Positions 8,424 to 18,389 of a stretch of 64,000 nucleotides of DNA are shown piece after piece. Within the stretch, counting starts at the first letter, position 1. Every line of letters starts with the position of its first letter. The notes under the pieces are model-generated. The model did no database searches. It was not told where the DNA came from and saw nothing but the letters and a program-made list of their open reading frames with translations. Origin of the DNA: Cellulophaga sp. HaHa_2_95. GTDB lineage: Bacteria; Bacteroidota; Bacteroidia; Flavobacteriales; Flavobacteriaceae. Where the stretch lies: contig NZ_CP058988.1 of NCBI RefSeq assembly GCF_019278565.1, forward strand, positions 2,170,001-2,234,000, in the 5' to 3' direction. Made by a program: the position numbers and the translations under genes.

Positions 8424-9306
8424 TTTTATTTTTCTATTGATCGTTTTACTTGTTCCATTCTTTGGTGGAGCTCAGGAGTTAAATGCTGTAGTTACTATAA
8501 ACTCAGACCAAGTAGGGCAAACAAATCAACAAATTTTTAAAACCCTAGAGCGTTCGTTAAATGATTTTGTTAACAAGACAAAATGGACGAATAGAACGTA
8601 TAAAGAAGTAGAGAAATTAAATGCACGTATGTTTATTACGGTTTCTGAATATCAGAGTAATAAATTTAAAGCAAGTATTCAATTGCAATCTTCGCGTCCT
8701 ATTTTTAATACGTCTTATGACAGTCCTATTTTCAATTACAAAGACAACGAATTAAACTTTGAATATACTGAGTTTCAACCATTGGTCTATAATGAAAATG
8801 TATACGACTCTAACTTAGTTAGTGTGGTAGCTTACTACGTATATATCATGTTGGGTATAGATGCGGATACATTTGAATTGGAAGGTGGAACAGATTTTTA
8901 CAGAAAAGCTCAAAACATTGTAACCCAAGCACAGGGAAGTAGTGCGGCTGGATGGAGTCAAGATGCTAGTGAACGTACGCGGTTTGAATTGGTAGATAAT
9001 TTATTGTCTAACACTTTTAAAGAGTACAGAGTAGCTATGTATAATTACCATAGAAAAGGAATGGATATCTTAGCAGATAATAATAGTACCGGCAAGCAAG
9101 TTATTTCTGGAACTATGAGGTTGTTAGAGACTTTAGTAAAGCGTAGACCTAATGCTTTTCTTATTCAGACCTTTTTTGATGCTAAATCCGAAGAAATTAA
9201 AAATGTTTTTTCAGACGGACCGAAAGTAGATATTGTACAACTCAAAGAGACACTTGCTCGTATAGCCCCATTGTATTCAAGTACTTGGAATTCAATTACC
9301 TATTAA
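8416..9306 (+). CDS. porD: PorD-like (DUF4835) protein
   Basis: Exported protein of 296 aa with a cleavable signal peptide (hydrophobic stretch ending near FFGGAQ). The sequence ELNAVVTINSDQVGQTNQQIFKTLE is the start typical of DUF4835 proteins, annotated as type IX secretion protein PorD. Expected in the periplasm or outer membrane; the precise role in type IX secretion is not clear to me. It overlaps coaBC by 8 bases and is followed by recN, an arrangement common in flavobacteria. Confidence 0.85.
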   Translation: MRNFIFLLIVLLVPFFGGAQELNAVVTINSDQVGQTNQQIFKTLERSLNDFVNKTKWTNRTYKEVEKLNARMFITVSEYQSNKFKASIQLQSSRPIFNTSYDSPIFNYKDNELNFEYTEFQPLVYNENVYDSNLVSVVAYYVYIMLGIDADTFELEGGTDFYRKAQNIVTQAQGSSAAGWSQDASERTRFELVDNLLSNTFKEYRVAMYNYHRKGMDILADNNSTGKQVISGTMRLLETLVKRRPNAFLIQTFFDAKSEEIKNVFSDGPKVDIVQLKETLARIAPLYSSTWNSITY

Positions 9307-9416
9307 ATCCTCTGAATTAAATTATAATGCGATGCAATAAAATAGTATCGTTGCTGCTTAATAGTTTCAAACTCAAAGAATATAAATTATCTTTACAGCA
9401 CTAAATTTTTTTAGAA

Positions 9417-11069
9417 TTGCTGAACTCACTATCAATACGGAATTACGCCTTAATAGATGCTTTAAATGTTACTTTCAATGATGGTTTTACCATCATCACA
9501 GGAGAAACAGGAGCAGGGAAGTCTATTTTATTAGGAGGATTAGGGCTTGTTTTAGGAAAAAGAGCAGATTTAAGTGCTCTTCGTGATGAAACCCAAAAAT
9601 GCATTATAGAAGCTACTTTCGATATTAAAAAATATCATTTAAAAGATTTCTTTATTTCGGAAGATCTTGACTTTGAAGAGAAAACAATCATTCGAAGAGA
9701 AATTTTACCTAGCGGGAAATCTAGAGCATTTGTAAATGATTCTCCAGTGACCTTAGGTGTCTTATCAAGTCTGGGAGATAGGTTGATAGATATACATTCT
9801 CAACATCAAACTTTGCAATTAGCAGATAATGATTTTCAATTAAAAGTAATTGATGCCCTTGCGGGTAATGCAGAACTATTGGTAGAATTTGGAGCAGGAT
9901 TATCTGCTTATCAAAAAACACAAAGGGAATTAAAAAAATTAATCGCATTTCAAGAAAATGCGACGAAAGAATACGATTACAATAGTCACTTACTAAAGGA
10001 GCTAGAAACGGCGCCTTTAAAGCCTGGGACATTAGAGGAGCTAGAAGAGCAGTATGAGCAATTGAATAACGTAGAAGTTATTGAAGAGCATCTTTCTAAA
10101 GGAAACGCTTTGCTTAATGACGAGCAAATAGGAATTGTGACCTTACTGACAGAACTTAAATTAGCCTCTAATAAATTAGTAGCATTCGGGCAACAGTTTG
10201 TTGGCTTAAATGAGCGTATTAATTCTGTTTTTATAGAGGTTGATGATATCTCATCGGAATTGCAGTTACTTCAAGAAAATTCTGAAGCAAATCCAGAGCT
10301 TTTAGAACAAGTAAATACAAAACTTCAATTACTATACAATCTGTTTAAGAAACATAGTGTAGCTTCCATAGAAGAATTGGGTGTAATTAAAGATAAATTA
10401 TCTGAAAGTGTTAGTGCAGCAGATAGTGTAGAATCTGACATAAAGGCAATAGAAAAAGAGCTTAAAGCAAAGGAAGAGTCTTTAGATAAACTTGCTTTAA
10501 CAATTAGAAATAAAAGAATTAAAGTAATTCCTGTTTTACAAAAGCAACTGCTAGAAAGTCTTGGGCAGTTAGGTATGCCAAGCGCTACTTTTAAAATTGA
10601 AGTGAACGCCGCTGCTGCTTTTAATGCATCAGGAAAAGATGAGTTAGTGTTCTTGTTTGCTGCCAATAAAGGATCAAATTATGGTGACCTTAAGAAAGTT
10701 GCCTCTGGCGGTGAATTGTCTCGAATAATGCTGACAATCAAATCTATTTTAGCAAAGTATGAGCAATTGCCAACCATGATGTTTGATGAAATAGATACGG
10801 GTGTTTCTGGTGAAATTTCGGGTAAAATGGGAGATATAATGAAAGCAATGAGTGGTACGATGCAAGTGTTTTCTATTACCCACTTACCGCAAGTGGCCTC
10901 TAAAGGAGAGCATCACTTTAAAGTATACAAAGAAGAGCAAGGTATGGTTACACATACGCGAATGAAAAAACTAGCGAGAGAAGAACGTGTGAGAGAGCTC
11001 GCAGAAATGTTAGGAGGTAAAGATATTTCAGAATCTGCACTAGCACATGCAAAACAATTATTAGGATAA
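9417..11069 (+). CDS. recN: DNA repair protein RecN
   Basis: SMC-like ATPase acting in double-strand-break repair. 550 aa. Walker A GETGAGKS near residue 31, long coiled-coil arms in the middle (about 150-380), then the ABC signature ASGGELSRIMLTIKSIL, Walker B MMFDEIDTGVSGE and the SITHLPQVAS switch. The start is TTG at 9417; the product then begins MLNSLSIRNYALID, exactly the N-terminus expected for RecN, with no later ATG that would keep the first strand. A TATCTTTA at 9388-9395 may be its -7 element. Confidence 0.95.
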   Translation: MLNSLSIRNYALIDALNVTFNDGFTIITGETGAGKSILLGGLGLVLGKRADLSALRDETQKCIIEATFDIKKYHLKDFFISEDLDFEEKTIIRREILPSGKSRAFVNDSPVTLGVLSSLGDRLIDIHSQHQTLQLADNDFQLKVIDALAGNAELLVEFGAGLSAYQKTQRELKKLIAFQENATKEYDYNSHLLKELETAPLKPGTLEELEEQYEQLNNVEVIEEHLSKGNALLNDEQIGIVTLLTELKLASNKLVAFGQQFVGLNERINSVFIEVDDISSELQLLQENSEANPELLEQVNTKLQLLYNLFKKHSVASIEELGVIKDKLSESVSAADSVESDIKAIEKELKAKEESLDKLALTIRNKRIKVIPVLQKQLLESLGQLGMPSATFKIEVNAAAAFNASGKDELVFLFAANKGSNYGDLKKVASGGELSRIMLTIKSILAKYEQLPTMMFDEIDTGVSGEISGKMGDIMKAMSGTMQVFSITHLPQVASKGEHHFKVYKEEQGMVTHTRMKKLAREERVRELAEMLGGKDISESALAHAKQLLG

Positions 11070-11130
11070 TTGGATTTGAAAATCACCCTAAATAAATAAA
11101 TTTCAAATAAACGAACTATTCAAATTTTAA

Positions 11131-11138
11131 TATCTTTG
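11131..11138 (+). promoter_or_regulatory. candidate -7 element of fabI
   Basis: TATCTTTG, a perfect TAnnTTTG match, 31 bases before the fabI start codon. No clear TTG at -33. Confidence 0.5.
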
Positions 11139-11169
11139 AATTTAATTAGCGAATACTAAAACAAATAAA

Positions 11170-11982
11170 ATGTCATACAACCTATTAAAAGGAAAAAGAG
11201 GGATAATCTTCGGAGCTCTTGATGAAAATTCAATTGCATGGAAGACTGCAGAACGCGTTCATGCAGAAGGAGGAACTTTTGTATTAACTAATGCGCCTAT
11301 TGCCATGAGAATGGGACAAATAGATGCGCTTGCAAAAAAAACAGGTTCAGAAATTATTCCTGCAGATGCTACTAGTGAAGAAGATTTAGCTAATCTAGTA
11401 GAAAAGGCTACCGAAATTTTAGGAGGTAAATTAGATTTTGTTTTACACTCTATAGGAATGTCTGTGAATGTTCGTAAGGGGAGAAAGTATACAGATGAGA
11501 AATATGATTTCACCGCTAAAGGTTGGGATGTTTCTGCGCTATCTTTTCATAAAGTAATGCAAACGCTTTATAAAGCAGATGCTATGAATGAATGGGGAAG
11601 TATTGTAGCTTTAACGTATATGGCGGCACAACGTACATTCCCTGATTATAATGATATGGCAGATAATAAGGCATATTTAGAGTCTGTAGCGCGTAGCTTT
11701 GGGTATTTTTATGGAAAAGAAAAGAAAGTTCGTGTTAATACTATTTCTCAATCTCCAACACCAACTACAGCGGGTCAAGGGGTAAAAGGTTTTGATGGTT
11801 TCATCAGCTATGCAGAAAAAATGTCTCCTTTAGGGAATGCAACTGCTCAAGATTGTGCAGATTATACAGTTACCTTGTTTTCAGATTTAACCAAGAAAGT
11901 AACTATGCAGAATTTATTTCATGATGGTGGCTTTTCTAATACAGGAGTTAGTCAAGAAGTTATAGAGTATTTTAGCAAATAA
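11170..11982 (+). CDS. fabI: enoyl-[acyl-carrier-protein] reductase (NADH)
   Basis: Last reductive step of each fatty-acid elongation cycle. 270 aa short-chain-dehydrogenase fold. The FabI pattern Tyr-x6-Lys is present as YNDMADNK (Tyr160, Lys167) with the second tyrosine at 150 (LTYMAAQR). LHSIG after the fourth strand replaces the NNAG of ordinary SDRs, as in FabI. Monocistronic: own promoter motif and a strong terminator behind it. Confidence 0.94.
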   Translation: MSYNLLKGKRGIIFGALDENSIAWKTAERVHAEGGTFVLTNAPIAMRMGQIDALAKKTGSEIIPADATSEEDLANLVEKATEILGGKLDFVLHSIGMSVNVRKGRKYTDEKYDFTAKGWDVSALSFHKVMQTLYKADAMNEWGSIVALTYMAAQRTFPDYNDMADNKAYLESVARSFGYFYGKEKKVRVNTISQSPTPTTAGQGVKGFDGFISYAEKMSPLGNATAQDCADYTVTLFSDLTKKVTMQNLFHDGGFSNTGVSQEVIEYFSK

Positions 11983-12000
11983 TAGTAAGATTTTTAATCG

Positions 12001-12032
12001 AAAGCCATTCGTATATACGAGTGGCTTTTATG
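12001..12032 (+). terminator. terminator after fabI
   Basis: Stem AAAGCCA...TCGT / ACGA...TGGCTTT (12001-12012 with 12017-12029), one G-T pair, followed by TTTATG. Confidence 0.85.
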
Positions 12033-12048
12033 TTTATAGTCATTTCAA

Positions 12049-13053
12049 ATGAAATTAGATTTCTCCTTTATAGTTCCTGTATATAATAGGCCTAATGAGA
12101 TTAAAGAGTTGTTAGAAAGTTTGGTCTTGCAAACGTATAAAACACCTTATGAAATTGTTATTGTAGAGGACGGCTCCACTCTTAGTTCAGAAACTGTAAT
12201 TGCCACGTTTGAAGATAAATTAGCCATTACATACCTTAAAAAAGCGAATAGTGGTCCTGGAGATTCTAGGAACTACGGCATGCGTAAAGCCCGTGGCAAT
12301 TATTTTATCGTGTTAGATTCTGATTGTATTTTGCCACCGCAATATTTAATGGAAGCAGAAAAATCACTTCAAAATGAGTATGTAGATTGTTATGGAGGTC
12401 CAGATGCAGCTCATGAAAGTTTTTCATTAGTGCAAAAGGCTATAAACTATGCTATGACTAGCTTTTTGACCACCGGTGGTATCCGTGGAGGAAAGAAAGC
12501 TGTAGGTAAGTTTCAGCCAAGAAGTTTCAATATGGGGATTTCTAAAAAGGCGTTCAAGGCTACAGGTGGTTATGGAAACATACATCCTGGAGAGGATCCA
12601 GATTTAACGATTAGGATTTGGAATAATGGCTTTAAGACCAAGCTAATTTCGGAAGCATATGTTTTTCATAAAAGACGAATAGATTGGAACAAATTTTACA
12701 TACAGGTAAATAAATTTGGGATGGTAAGGCCTATTCTAAATCAGTGGCATCCTGAAACAAAAAAAATCACCTATTGGTTTCCTACCGTGTTCTGTGTGGG
12801 CTTTTTGTTCTCCTTGCTATTTGCTCTAATCGGGTTTAATTTTCCGATCTATTTTTACCTATTTTACTTTTGTTTGTTATTTGTAGATTCGCTTTTAAAA
12901 AATAAAAATGTAGCGATAGCTTTACTTTCGCTAGCAGCTGTTAGTATTCAATTTGTAGGGTATGGTTATGGTTTTTTAAAATCAACATTGTTGCTTAACT
13001 TTAGTTCAAAGAAAGCAGAAGAGTTGTTTCCTAAATTATTCTTCAAAAACTAA
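12049..13053 (+). CDS. glycosyltransferase family 2 protein
   Basis: GT-A fold sugar transferase of 334 aa: FSFIVPVYNRPNEI at the N-terminus, VEDGST for nucleotide binding, LDSDC as the metal-binding DxD-like motif, and GEDPDLTIRIW as the acceptor/catalytic motif. Two hydrophobic segments near residues 245-300 anchor it in the inner membrane. Acceptor unknown. Its stop codon overlaps the next start by one base, so it is cotranscribed with the YbbR-like gene and coaE. Confidence 0.9.
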   Translation: MKLDFSFIVPVYNRPNEIKELLESLVLQTYKTPYEIVIVEDGSTLSSETVIATFEDKLAITYLKKANSGPGDSRNYGMRKARGNYFIVLDSDCILPPQYLMEAEKSLQNEYVDCYGGPDAAHESFSLVQKAINYAMTSFLTTGGIRGGKKAVGKFQPRSFNMGISKKAFKATGGYGNIHPGEDPDLTIRIWNNGFKTKLISEAYVFHKRRIDWNKFYIQVNKFGMVRPILNQWHPETKKITYWFPTVFCVGFLFSLLFALIGFNFPIYFYLFYFCLLFVDSLLKNKNVAIALLSLAAVSIQFVGYGYGFLKSTLLLNFSSKKAEELFPKLFFKN

Positions 13054-14018
13054 TGCAAGCAATGATAAGGATTAAGAAAAGCCTCCAAAAACGAAAAGTT
13101 AAAATCTTCTTGATTTTTCTTTTCTTTTCGAGTATGTCTTGGTTTATAAACAAACTTTCTGAAGACTATACAGGTAGAGCAGTATTTAATGTGGTGTATA
13201 CCAATGTGCCAGATAGTCTTTTGTTTGTAGGAGCTTCAAAAGATCATATAGATGTAAAGCTTAGGGCTAGTGGATTTACATTTTTAGGTTTTGGTTTTAA
13301 AAATAAAACAGTAACTATAGACGTTTCTAAGGCACAACAAGAAGAGGGGACTTATTTTGTGCCCAGAAGTGGGTACCAATTGCAAATAGAAAAGCAATTA
13401 CCGCAATCTATGGAGTTTATGGGAGTAGATGAAGATGATGCTATTGTCTTAGAAATCTATATGCTTGAGACCAAGAAAATTCCTGTAATTCAAAGATTGC
13501 AGGTAGATTATTCTCAAAATTACATGCTAGAGGGAGAAGTTGTTGTACAGCCCGATAGTATTTTGATCCAAGGACCCGAAGCATTGTTAGATACCATAAT
13601 AAGTATTCAAACAGAAGAAAAGTCTATTAATAATATTACGGAAGATTTTAAAGAGGAACTACAGCTGCAAATCCCTGAAAATAATCCAAATATTAAATAT
13701 GCTGCAACAAGTGTTTTTATAAGTGGAAAAGCAGTGCGCTTTTCGGAAAAAATAATTGAAGTGCCTATTTCTGTAACTAATATGCCAGAAGATTTTGAAA
13801 TTAAACTATTTCCTGATACAGTGAAGATTGTTTGCCGGGCAAAGATAGATAATCTTAAAAACCTCGAAGCGTCTAATTTTAGGGTCATTGCAGATTGTAG
13901 TGCTATTCAGGGTGACGCTCAAAATGCAGTTCTGTTACAGTTGGTGTCAACTCCAGAGACGATTAAGGATGTGCGCCTGATGTCTAATGAAGTGCGGTAT
14001 ATTTTAAAGCGGAAATGA
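13053..14018 (+). CDS. YbbR-like domain protein (CdaR-like)
   Basis: Single N-terminal membrane segment (about residues 17-35) followed by an extracytoplasmic part built of YbbR-like repeats (VPDSLLFVGASKDHIDVKLRASG; VQPDSILIQGP; LFPDTVKIVCRA). In Firmicutes the homologue CdaR regulates a diadenylate cyclase. No cyclase gene is next to this one, so that role cannot be transferred directly. Overlaps the preceding gene by one base and coaE by four. Confidence 0.8.
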   Translation: MQAMIRIKKSLQKRKVKIFLIFLFFSSMSWFINKLSEDYTGRAVFNVVYTNVPDSLLFVGASKDHIDVKLRASGFTFLGFGFKNKTVTIDVSKAQQEEGTYFVPRSGYQLQIEKQLPQSMEFMGVDEDDAIVLEIYMLETKKIPVIQRLQVDYSQNYMLEGEVVVQPDSILIQGPEALLDTIISIQTEEKSINNITEDFKEELQLQIPENNPNIKYAATSVFISGKAVRFSEKIIEVPISVTNMPEDFEIKLFPDTVKIVCRAKIDNLKNLEASNFRVIADCSAIQGDAQNAVLLQLVSTPETIKDVRLMSNEVRYILKRK

Positions 14019-14611
14019 TGATTGTAGGGTTAACAGGCGGAATAGGTAGTGGTAAAACTACAGTAGCAAAAATGTTTCACGCGTTGGGTGTTCCTGTATA
14101 TAACTCAGATATTGAGGCTAAAAAGCTAATGGTAACTTCGGAAGTTCTTAAGGTTAAAATAAAAGAACTTTTAGGAACAGAGTCTTACACTGACCATAAG
14201 CTTAATAGAACTTATATTGCCGATAAAATTTTTACGGATCCTGATTTATTAGCACAGTTAAATGCGATAGTACATCCTGCCGTAAAAGAACACTTTATTA
14301 CTTGGGTAGGAGATCAAAACTCTGATTATATTATTCAGGAAACTGCTATTATTTTTGAAAACAATTCTCAAGATAAATTTGATAAAATAATATTAGTCAC
14401 AGCGCCAGAAAGCGTCAGAATTCAGAGAGTTACCTCGCGGGATACTATTTCTGAGACAAAAGTAAAAGAGCGTATAGCCAACCAATGGGCAGATGATAAG
14501 AAAGCTGCATTGTCAGATTTCGTAATCAATAATTTGGAATTAGACAAAACCACTGTTTTAGTCGCCGAAATTCATAAGCAACTTCTTAAATTTTCCTCTT
14601 TTACATCTTAA
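14015..14611 (+). CDS. coaE: dephospho-CoA kinase
   Basis: Final step of CoA synthesis, phosphorylating the 3'-hydroxyl of dephospho-CoA. 198 aa, with the P-loop GLTGGIGSGKTTVAKMF at the N-terminus, IVHPAVKEHF, the QETAIIFE segment and the lid RVTSRD. The start overlaps the YbbR-like stop (ATGA), as this pair does in many flavobacteria. Confidence 0.95.
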   Translation: MMIVGLTGGIGSGKTTVAKMFHALGVPVYNSDIEAKKLMVTSEVLKVKIKELLGTESYTDHKLNRTYIADKIFTDPDLLAQLNAIVHPAVKEHFITWVGDQNSDYIIQETAIIFENNSQDKFDKIILVTAPESVRIQRVTSRDTISETKVKERIANQWADDKKAALSDFVINNLELDKTTVLVAEIHKQLLKFSSFTS

Positions 14612-14681
14612 TTTTAACATTTGTGTTAAGGTTAGGTTAAACGCATTAACTTCTATCTGTTAAATTTTTAATTTTACCGCA

Positions 14682-16280
14682 ATGAATAGACGCTTATTTA
14701 TTCTTCTTGTCATTTTAATGAGTGTTTCTCTAATAGGAATAATTTTTGTTCAAGGCTATTGGATTAAACAGTCTGTTGAAGATAAGGAGGAACAGTTTAC
14801 GAGTATGGTGACCGAAATATTAAATAAGGTCACGGAGAAAATTGAAAAGAGAGAGCTTGCAGATTATACGAGTGAGCTTTTGAAGATTAGAGATAGTGCA
14901 GGTGGGCAAGCAAAAGCACCGGACCTATTAAAAAATATCTTTTTTATGGAAAGAGATATGAACTCTAATGAGATTACGTATTATTCACATGGTATATTAG
15001 AAGAGAGTTACAATGTACCATCAACGTTCTTTGACACTAATAATATTGGTTTTGGGTTGGATTCTACCGTTTTAAAAAACTATACAAGCATTCGTAATAA
15101 AACTATTTTCAAAGAGGATTATGGGTTAGACGGGAAAGCAAACTTGTTGACACCTATTCAGAAATTAGAAAAAATTGGCGGATTAACATCCATAGAGAAG
15201 GCTGCTTGGGAAGATGTTTTTAAAGAAAAGGCGAAAACCAGACCTATTCACAAGCGTGTTACAAGGCAAGAGATAGAACTTTTGTTTGATATGGAGCTTA
15301 AAAATAGAAATATAGATACCGAGTATGAATACGGTATATATAGCCGAAGTTTGCCTACGAAAGTTAAATCTAGAAAATTCAAATTTGCAAAAAGTAGTAC
15401 ACTTTATAAATATCCTATTTTTAAAGATTCTGATGGGGAGAGTAACTTTGCGCTGTTAGTCACATTTCCAGCGAAGAAGAAATATTTAATCAAGACAATT
15501 TTACCTATGGCAATTTTGTCTTTGCTATTTACTTTGGTCATTGTTGTAGCTTATACGAGTGCCATTTATCAATTAATAAGACAAAAACAAATTTCAGAAA
15601 TAAAATCTGATTTTATCAATAACATGACGCATGAGTTTAAGACTCCTATTGCTACCATAAATTTAGCAGTAGAAGCCATTAGAAACCCAAAAATTATTGA
15701 TGATAAAGAAAAGGTAGAACGCTATCTAACGATGATTAAAGATGAGAATAAAAGAATGCATGCTCAAGTAGAGAATGTACTTCGTATTTCTAAACTAGAA
15801 AAGAATCAATTAGATATTAGTAAGGATAGGGTAGACGTTCACGACATAATACATGATGCCATGGCGCATGTAGAATTAATTGTAGATGATAGAGGAGGTT
15901 ATATCCATCTTCACTTAGAAGCAGAAAGCAGTGAAGTATTAGCGAGTGACATGCACTTTACTAATGTTATCGTGAATATACTGGATAATGCTATTAAGTA
16001 TTCGCCAGAGGCGCCTAAAATAGATGTGTATACAGAAGTAGCAAACAACAATATTATTATAAAGATTAAAGATCAAGGTGCAGGAATGAGTAAAGCCGTT
16101 TTGAAAAAGGTTTTTGAAAAATTTTACAGAGAGCACACGGGTAATATACATAATGTAAAAGGTCACGGTTTAGGTTTAGCCTACGTGAAAAAAATTATTG
16201 AAGATCATCAAGGTGAAGTTTACGTTGAGAGTGAGAAAGGAAAAGGAAGTACATTCTACGTGAAGTTACCTTTAATATAA
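14682..16280 (+). CDS. membrane sensor histidine kinase
   Basis: 532 aa. Membrane segment near residues 5-25, periplasmic sensing domain to about 265, second membrane segment about 268-295, then HisKA with phospho-acceptor His in THEFKTPIATINLAVEA and HATPase motifs NILDNAIKYSP, DQGAGM and GHGLGLAYVKKI. Nine bases before a response-regulator gene, so they form one two-component system. The domain layout resembles the RprX/RprY systems of Bacteroidota, which I infer only from architecture. The signal is not evident. Confidence 0.92.
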   Translation: MNRRLFILLVILMSVSLIGIIFVQGYWIKQSVEDKEEQFTSMVTEILNKVTEKIEKRELADYTSELLKIRDSAGGQAKAPDLLKNIFFMERDMNSNEITYYSHGILEESYNVPSTFFDTNNIGFGLDSTVLKNYTSIRNKTIFKEDYGLDGKANLLTPIQKLEKIGGLTSIEKAAWEDVFKEKAKTRPIHKRVTRQEIELLFDMELKNRNIDTEYEYGIYSRSLPTKVKSRKFKFAKSSTLYKYPIFKDSDGESNFALLVTFPAKKKYLIKTILPMAILSLLFTLVIVVAYTSAIYQLIRQKQISEIKSDFINNMTHEFKTPIATINLAVEAIRNPKIIDDKEKVERYLTMIKDENKRMHAQVENVLRISKLEKNQLDISKDRVDVHDIIHDAMAHVELIVDDRGGYIHLHLEAESSEVLASDMHFTNVIVNILDNAIKYSPEAPKIDVYTEVANNNIIIKIKDQGAGMSKAVLKKVFEKFYREHTGNIHNVKGHGLGLAYVKKIIEDHQGEVYVESEKGKGSTFYVKLPLI

Positions 16281-16289
16281 AAAAGAATT

Positions 16290-17003
16290 ATGGAGACAGT
16301 AAACAAGAAAATACTTTTGGTAGAGGATGACCCAAATTTTGGTATCGTTCTTAAAGATTATTTGTCTATGAACGATTTCGATGTCGTTTTAGCAAAGAAC
16401 GGGATGGAAGGTTTTGAGAAATTTAAAAAAGATAATTATGACATCTGTATTCTTGATGTTATGATGCCTTATAAAGACGGGTTTACATTGGCTAAAGAGA
16501 TCCGTGAGAAAAATGAAAATGTGCCAATCGTATTCTTGACAGCTAAAACCATGAAGGAAGACGTATTAAAAGGATACAAAGCAGGAGCAGATGATTATTT
16601 AAATAAGCCGTTTGATTCTGAGGTACTTTTAATGAAACTTAAGGCGATTCTACAAAGAAAAGCTTCAAGTACTTTGGCTGATAGTCGTAAATTCGAATTT
16701 ACCATCGGTGAATTTCAATTGAATTCTAAATTGCGTTTTCTTAAATTTAAAGATCAAGAGCCTGTAAAATTATCCCCAAAAGAGAATGAATTGTTGCGTC
16801 TTTTAGCATTACATGAAAATGATCTAATGCCAAGAGAACTTGCTTTAACAAAAATATGGAGAGATGATAACTATTTCACTTCTCGTAGTATGGATGTTTA
16901 TATAGCAAAGCTTAGAAAGTATTTAAAAGTTGACGATTCTGTAGAAATTCTGAATATTCACGGAGAAGGTTTTAGATTGGTTGTGAAAACAGCGGAGGAA
17001 TAG
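16290..17003 (+). CDS. OmpR-family response regulator
   Basis: 237 aa. Receiver domain with the acidic pair EDD near residue 13, phospho-acceptor Asp in CILDVMMP, and the conserved Thr (FLTAK) and Lys (NKPFD). C-terminal winged helix with ELLRLLALHEND and SMDVYIAKLRKYL, typical of OmpR/PhoB DNA-binding domains. Partner of the upstream kinase; RprY-like by architecture. Confidence 0.93.
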   Translation: METVNKKILLVEDDPNFGIVLKDYLSMNDFDVVLAKNGMEGFEKFKKDNYDICILDVMMPYKDGFTLAKEIREKNENVPIVFLTAKTMKEDVLKGYKAGADDYLNKPFDSEVLLMKLKAILQRKASSTLADSRKFEFTIGEFQLNSKLRFLKFKDQEPVKLSPKENELLRLLALHENDLMPRELALTKIWRDDNYFTSRSMDVYIAKLRKYLKVDDSVEILNIHGEGFRLVVKTAEE

Positions 17004-17028
17004 ACCTTTTACGATTTTAGTATATAGC

Positions 17029-17056
17029 GCCACTTGAATTTTCAAGTGGCTTTTTT
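17029..17056 (+). terminator. terminator after the two-component operon
   Basis: Perfect ten-base inverted repeat GCCACTTGAA / TTCAAGTGGC followed by TTTTTTAT. It overlaps the last two bases of the convergent gluconate permease gene. Confidence 0.9.
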
Positions 17057-18389
17057 ATAGGAATAAACTAATGATGCAAACAGAAATAAATCCTGTTAAA
17101 GCCAGTATGGTCGTCATCATGGTCCATGATTTAAAAGTTTCTTTTTCCGAGATTCTCAGGTATTGGCCTACAAGCCAAAATCCACTATCATTTACATGAG
17201 AAAAAATACTTGCACCAGATGCAATAGCAATCACCAAACAAGCTAATTCTGGATTGCTCAGAGAGGCGTCTACAAGCAACGGAGCAACCAATCCTGCCGA
17301 AGTAATCATAGCTACGGTAGATGAGCCTTGAATTATCCGAACGATAGCGGCACTGGTAAAGGCAAATGCCAAAACAGGAAAACCTACATCACTCAATGAG
17401 GTGGCTAGTAACTCTCCCGCTCCTGTATTAGTTAACACTTGTTTAAAAACACCACCTGCGCCTGTTAGTAAGATTATAGTTCCTGCAGGCTCTAAAGATT
17501 TACTGGTAATCTTAAACAGTTCATTTTTTGTCATCCCTCTTTTTATACCGAAAAAATACCAAGCTAATAAGTTGGCGATAATCAATGCGGTGAACGGATG
17601 ACCTACAAGTTCTACTATATTTAATACTTGAGGGTCTATAGGACCCAAAACTCCGCTAATAATACATGTATTTAATAGTATAAGTATGATTGGAATTCCA
17701 ATTATTCCCATTGTGAGTCCAACTTCAGGTAAACTGTCATGTACGGTACTTTCTGTTTCTTGAGGGGCTTCAATATGTATCTTTTGAGCAATGTATTTTC
17801 CAAAAAGTAATCCACTGGTCAATGCGGTTGGGATACCTACGATAAATCCCATAAGAATTACCCACCCTAATTCTGCACCTATGATTTCGGCCACAGCAAT
17901 GGGTCCTGGTGTAGGAGGTATAAATGCATGAGTAATGGCTAATCCGGCTAATAGGGGAATAGCATATAGTAATAATGATTTTTTTGTTTTACGTTGTAAA
18001 GCATAGATCATTGGAACCAAGATAATAAAAGCGACATCGAAAAAAACAGGGATAGCTATTAAAAATCCAGAAATGACCATAGCAGATGGGGCATTCTTTA
18101 ATCCGAATTTGGAGACCATGAAATTGGCAATAGTTTTTGCTCCGCCAGAACTTTCTAGTATAGCTCCAAACATAGCACCCAAGCCCACAACAGTAGCGAC
18201 AAATCCTAAGGTACCGCCCATCCCGTTTTTAACGGTATCAATAATTTCTTTTGCATTAAGGCCTGCAACCAAACCCACGGTAATACTTCCTATTAGTAAA
18301 GCAATAAAGGCATTAATCTTAAGCTTGAGGATTAAAAATAAGAGAATAGCAATCCCTAGTATAACGGCGAGAATAAGTTGAGTTTCCAC
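17055..18389 (-). CDS. gluconate:H+ symporter, GntP family
   Basis: Inner-membrane permease of 444 aa with about 12 hydrophobic segments. Family motifs include GGTLGFVATVVGLGAMFGAILESSGGA, split here as FVATVVGLGAMFG and ILESSGGA, plus FIPPTPGPIAVAE and HVNDSGFW near the C-terminus. Its start overlaps the gluconokinase stop by one base, making gluconate the likely substrate, taken up and phosphorylated by the neighbour. Confidence 0.92.
   Translation of the reverse strand: METQLILAVILGIAILLFLILKLKINAFIALLIGSITVGLVAGLNAKEIIDTVKNGMGGTLGFVATVVGLGAMFGAILESSGGAKTIANFMVSKFGLKNAPSAMVISGFLIAIPVFFDVAFIILVPMIYALQRKTKKSLLLYAIPLLAGLAITHAFIPPTPGPIAVAEIIGAELGWVILMGFIVGIPTALTSGLLFGKYIAQKIHIEAPQETESTVHDSLPEVGLTMGIIGIPIILILLNTCIISGVLGPIDPQVLNIVELVGHPFTALIIANLLAWYFFGIKRGMTKNELFKITSKSLEPAGTIILLTGAGGVFKQVLTNTGAGELLATSLSDVGFPVLAFAFTSAAIVRIIQGSSTVAMITSAGLVAPLLVDASLSNPELACLVIAIASGASIFSHVNDSGFWLVGQYLRISEKETFKSWTMMTTILALTGFISVCIISLFL

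Noticed and set aside
9721-10666. Antisense reading frames inside recN
   Set aside because: They are shadows of a fully conserved gene, with no protein features or start signals of their own.
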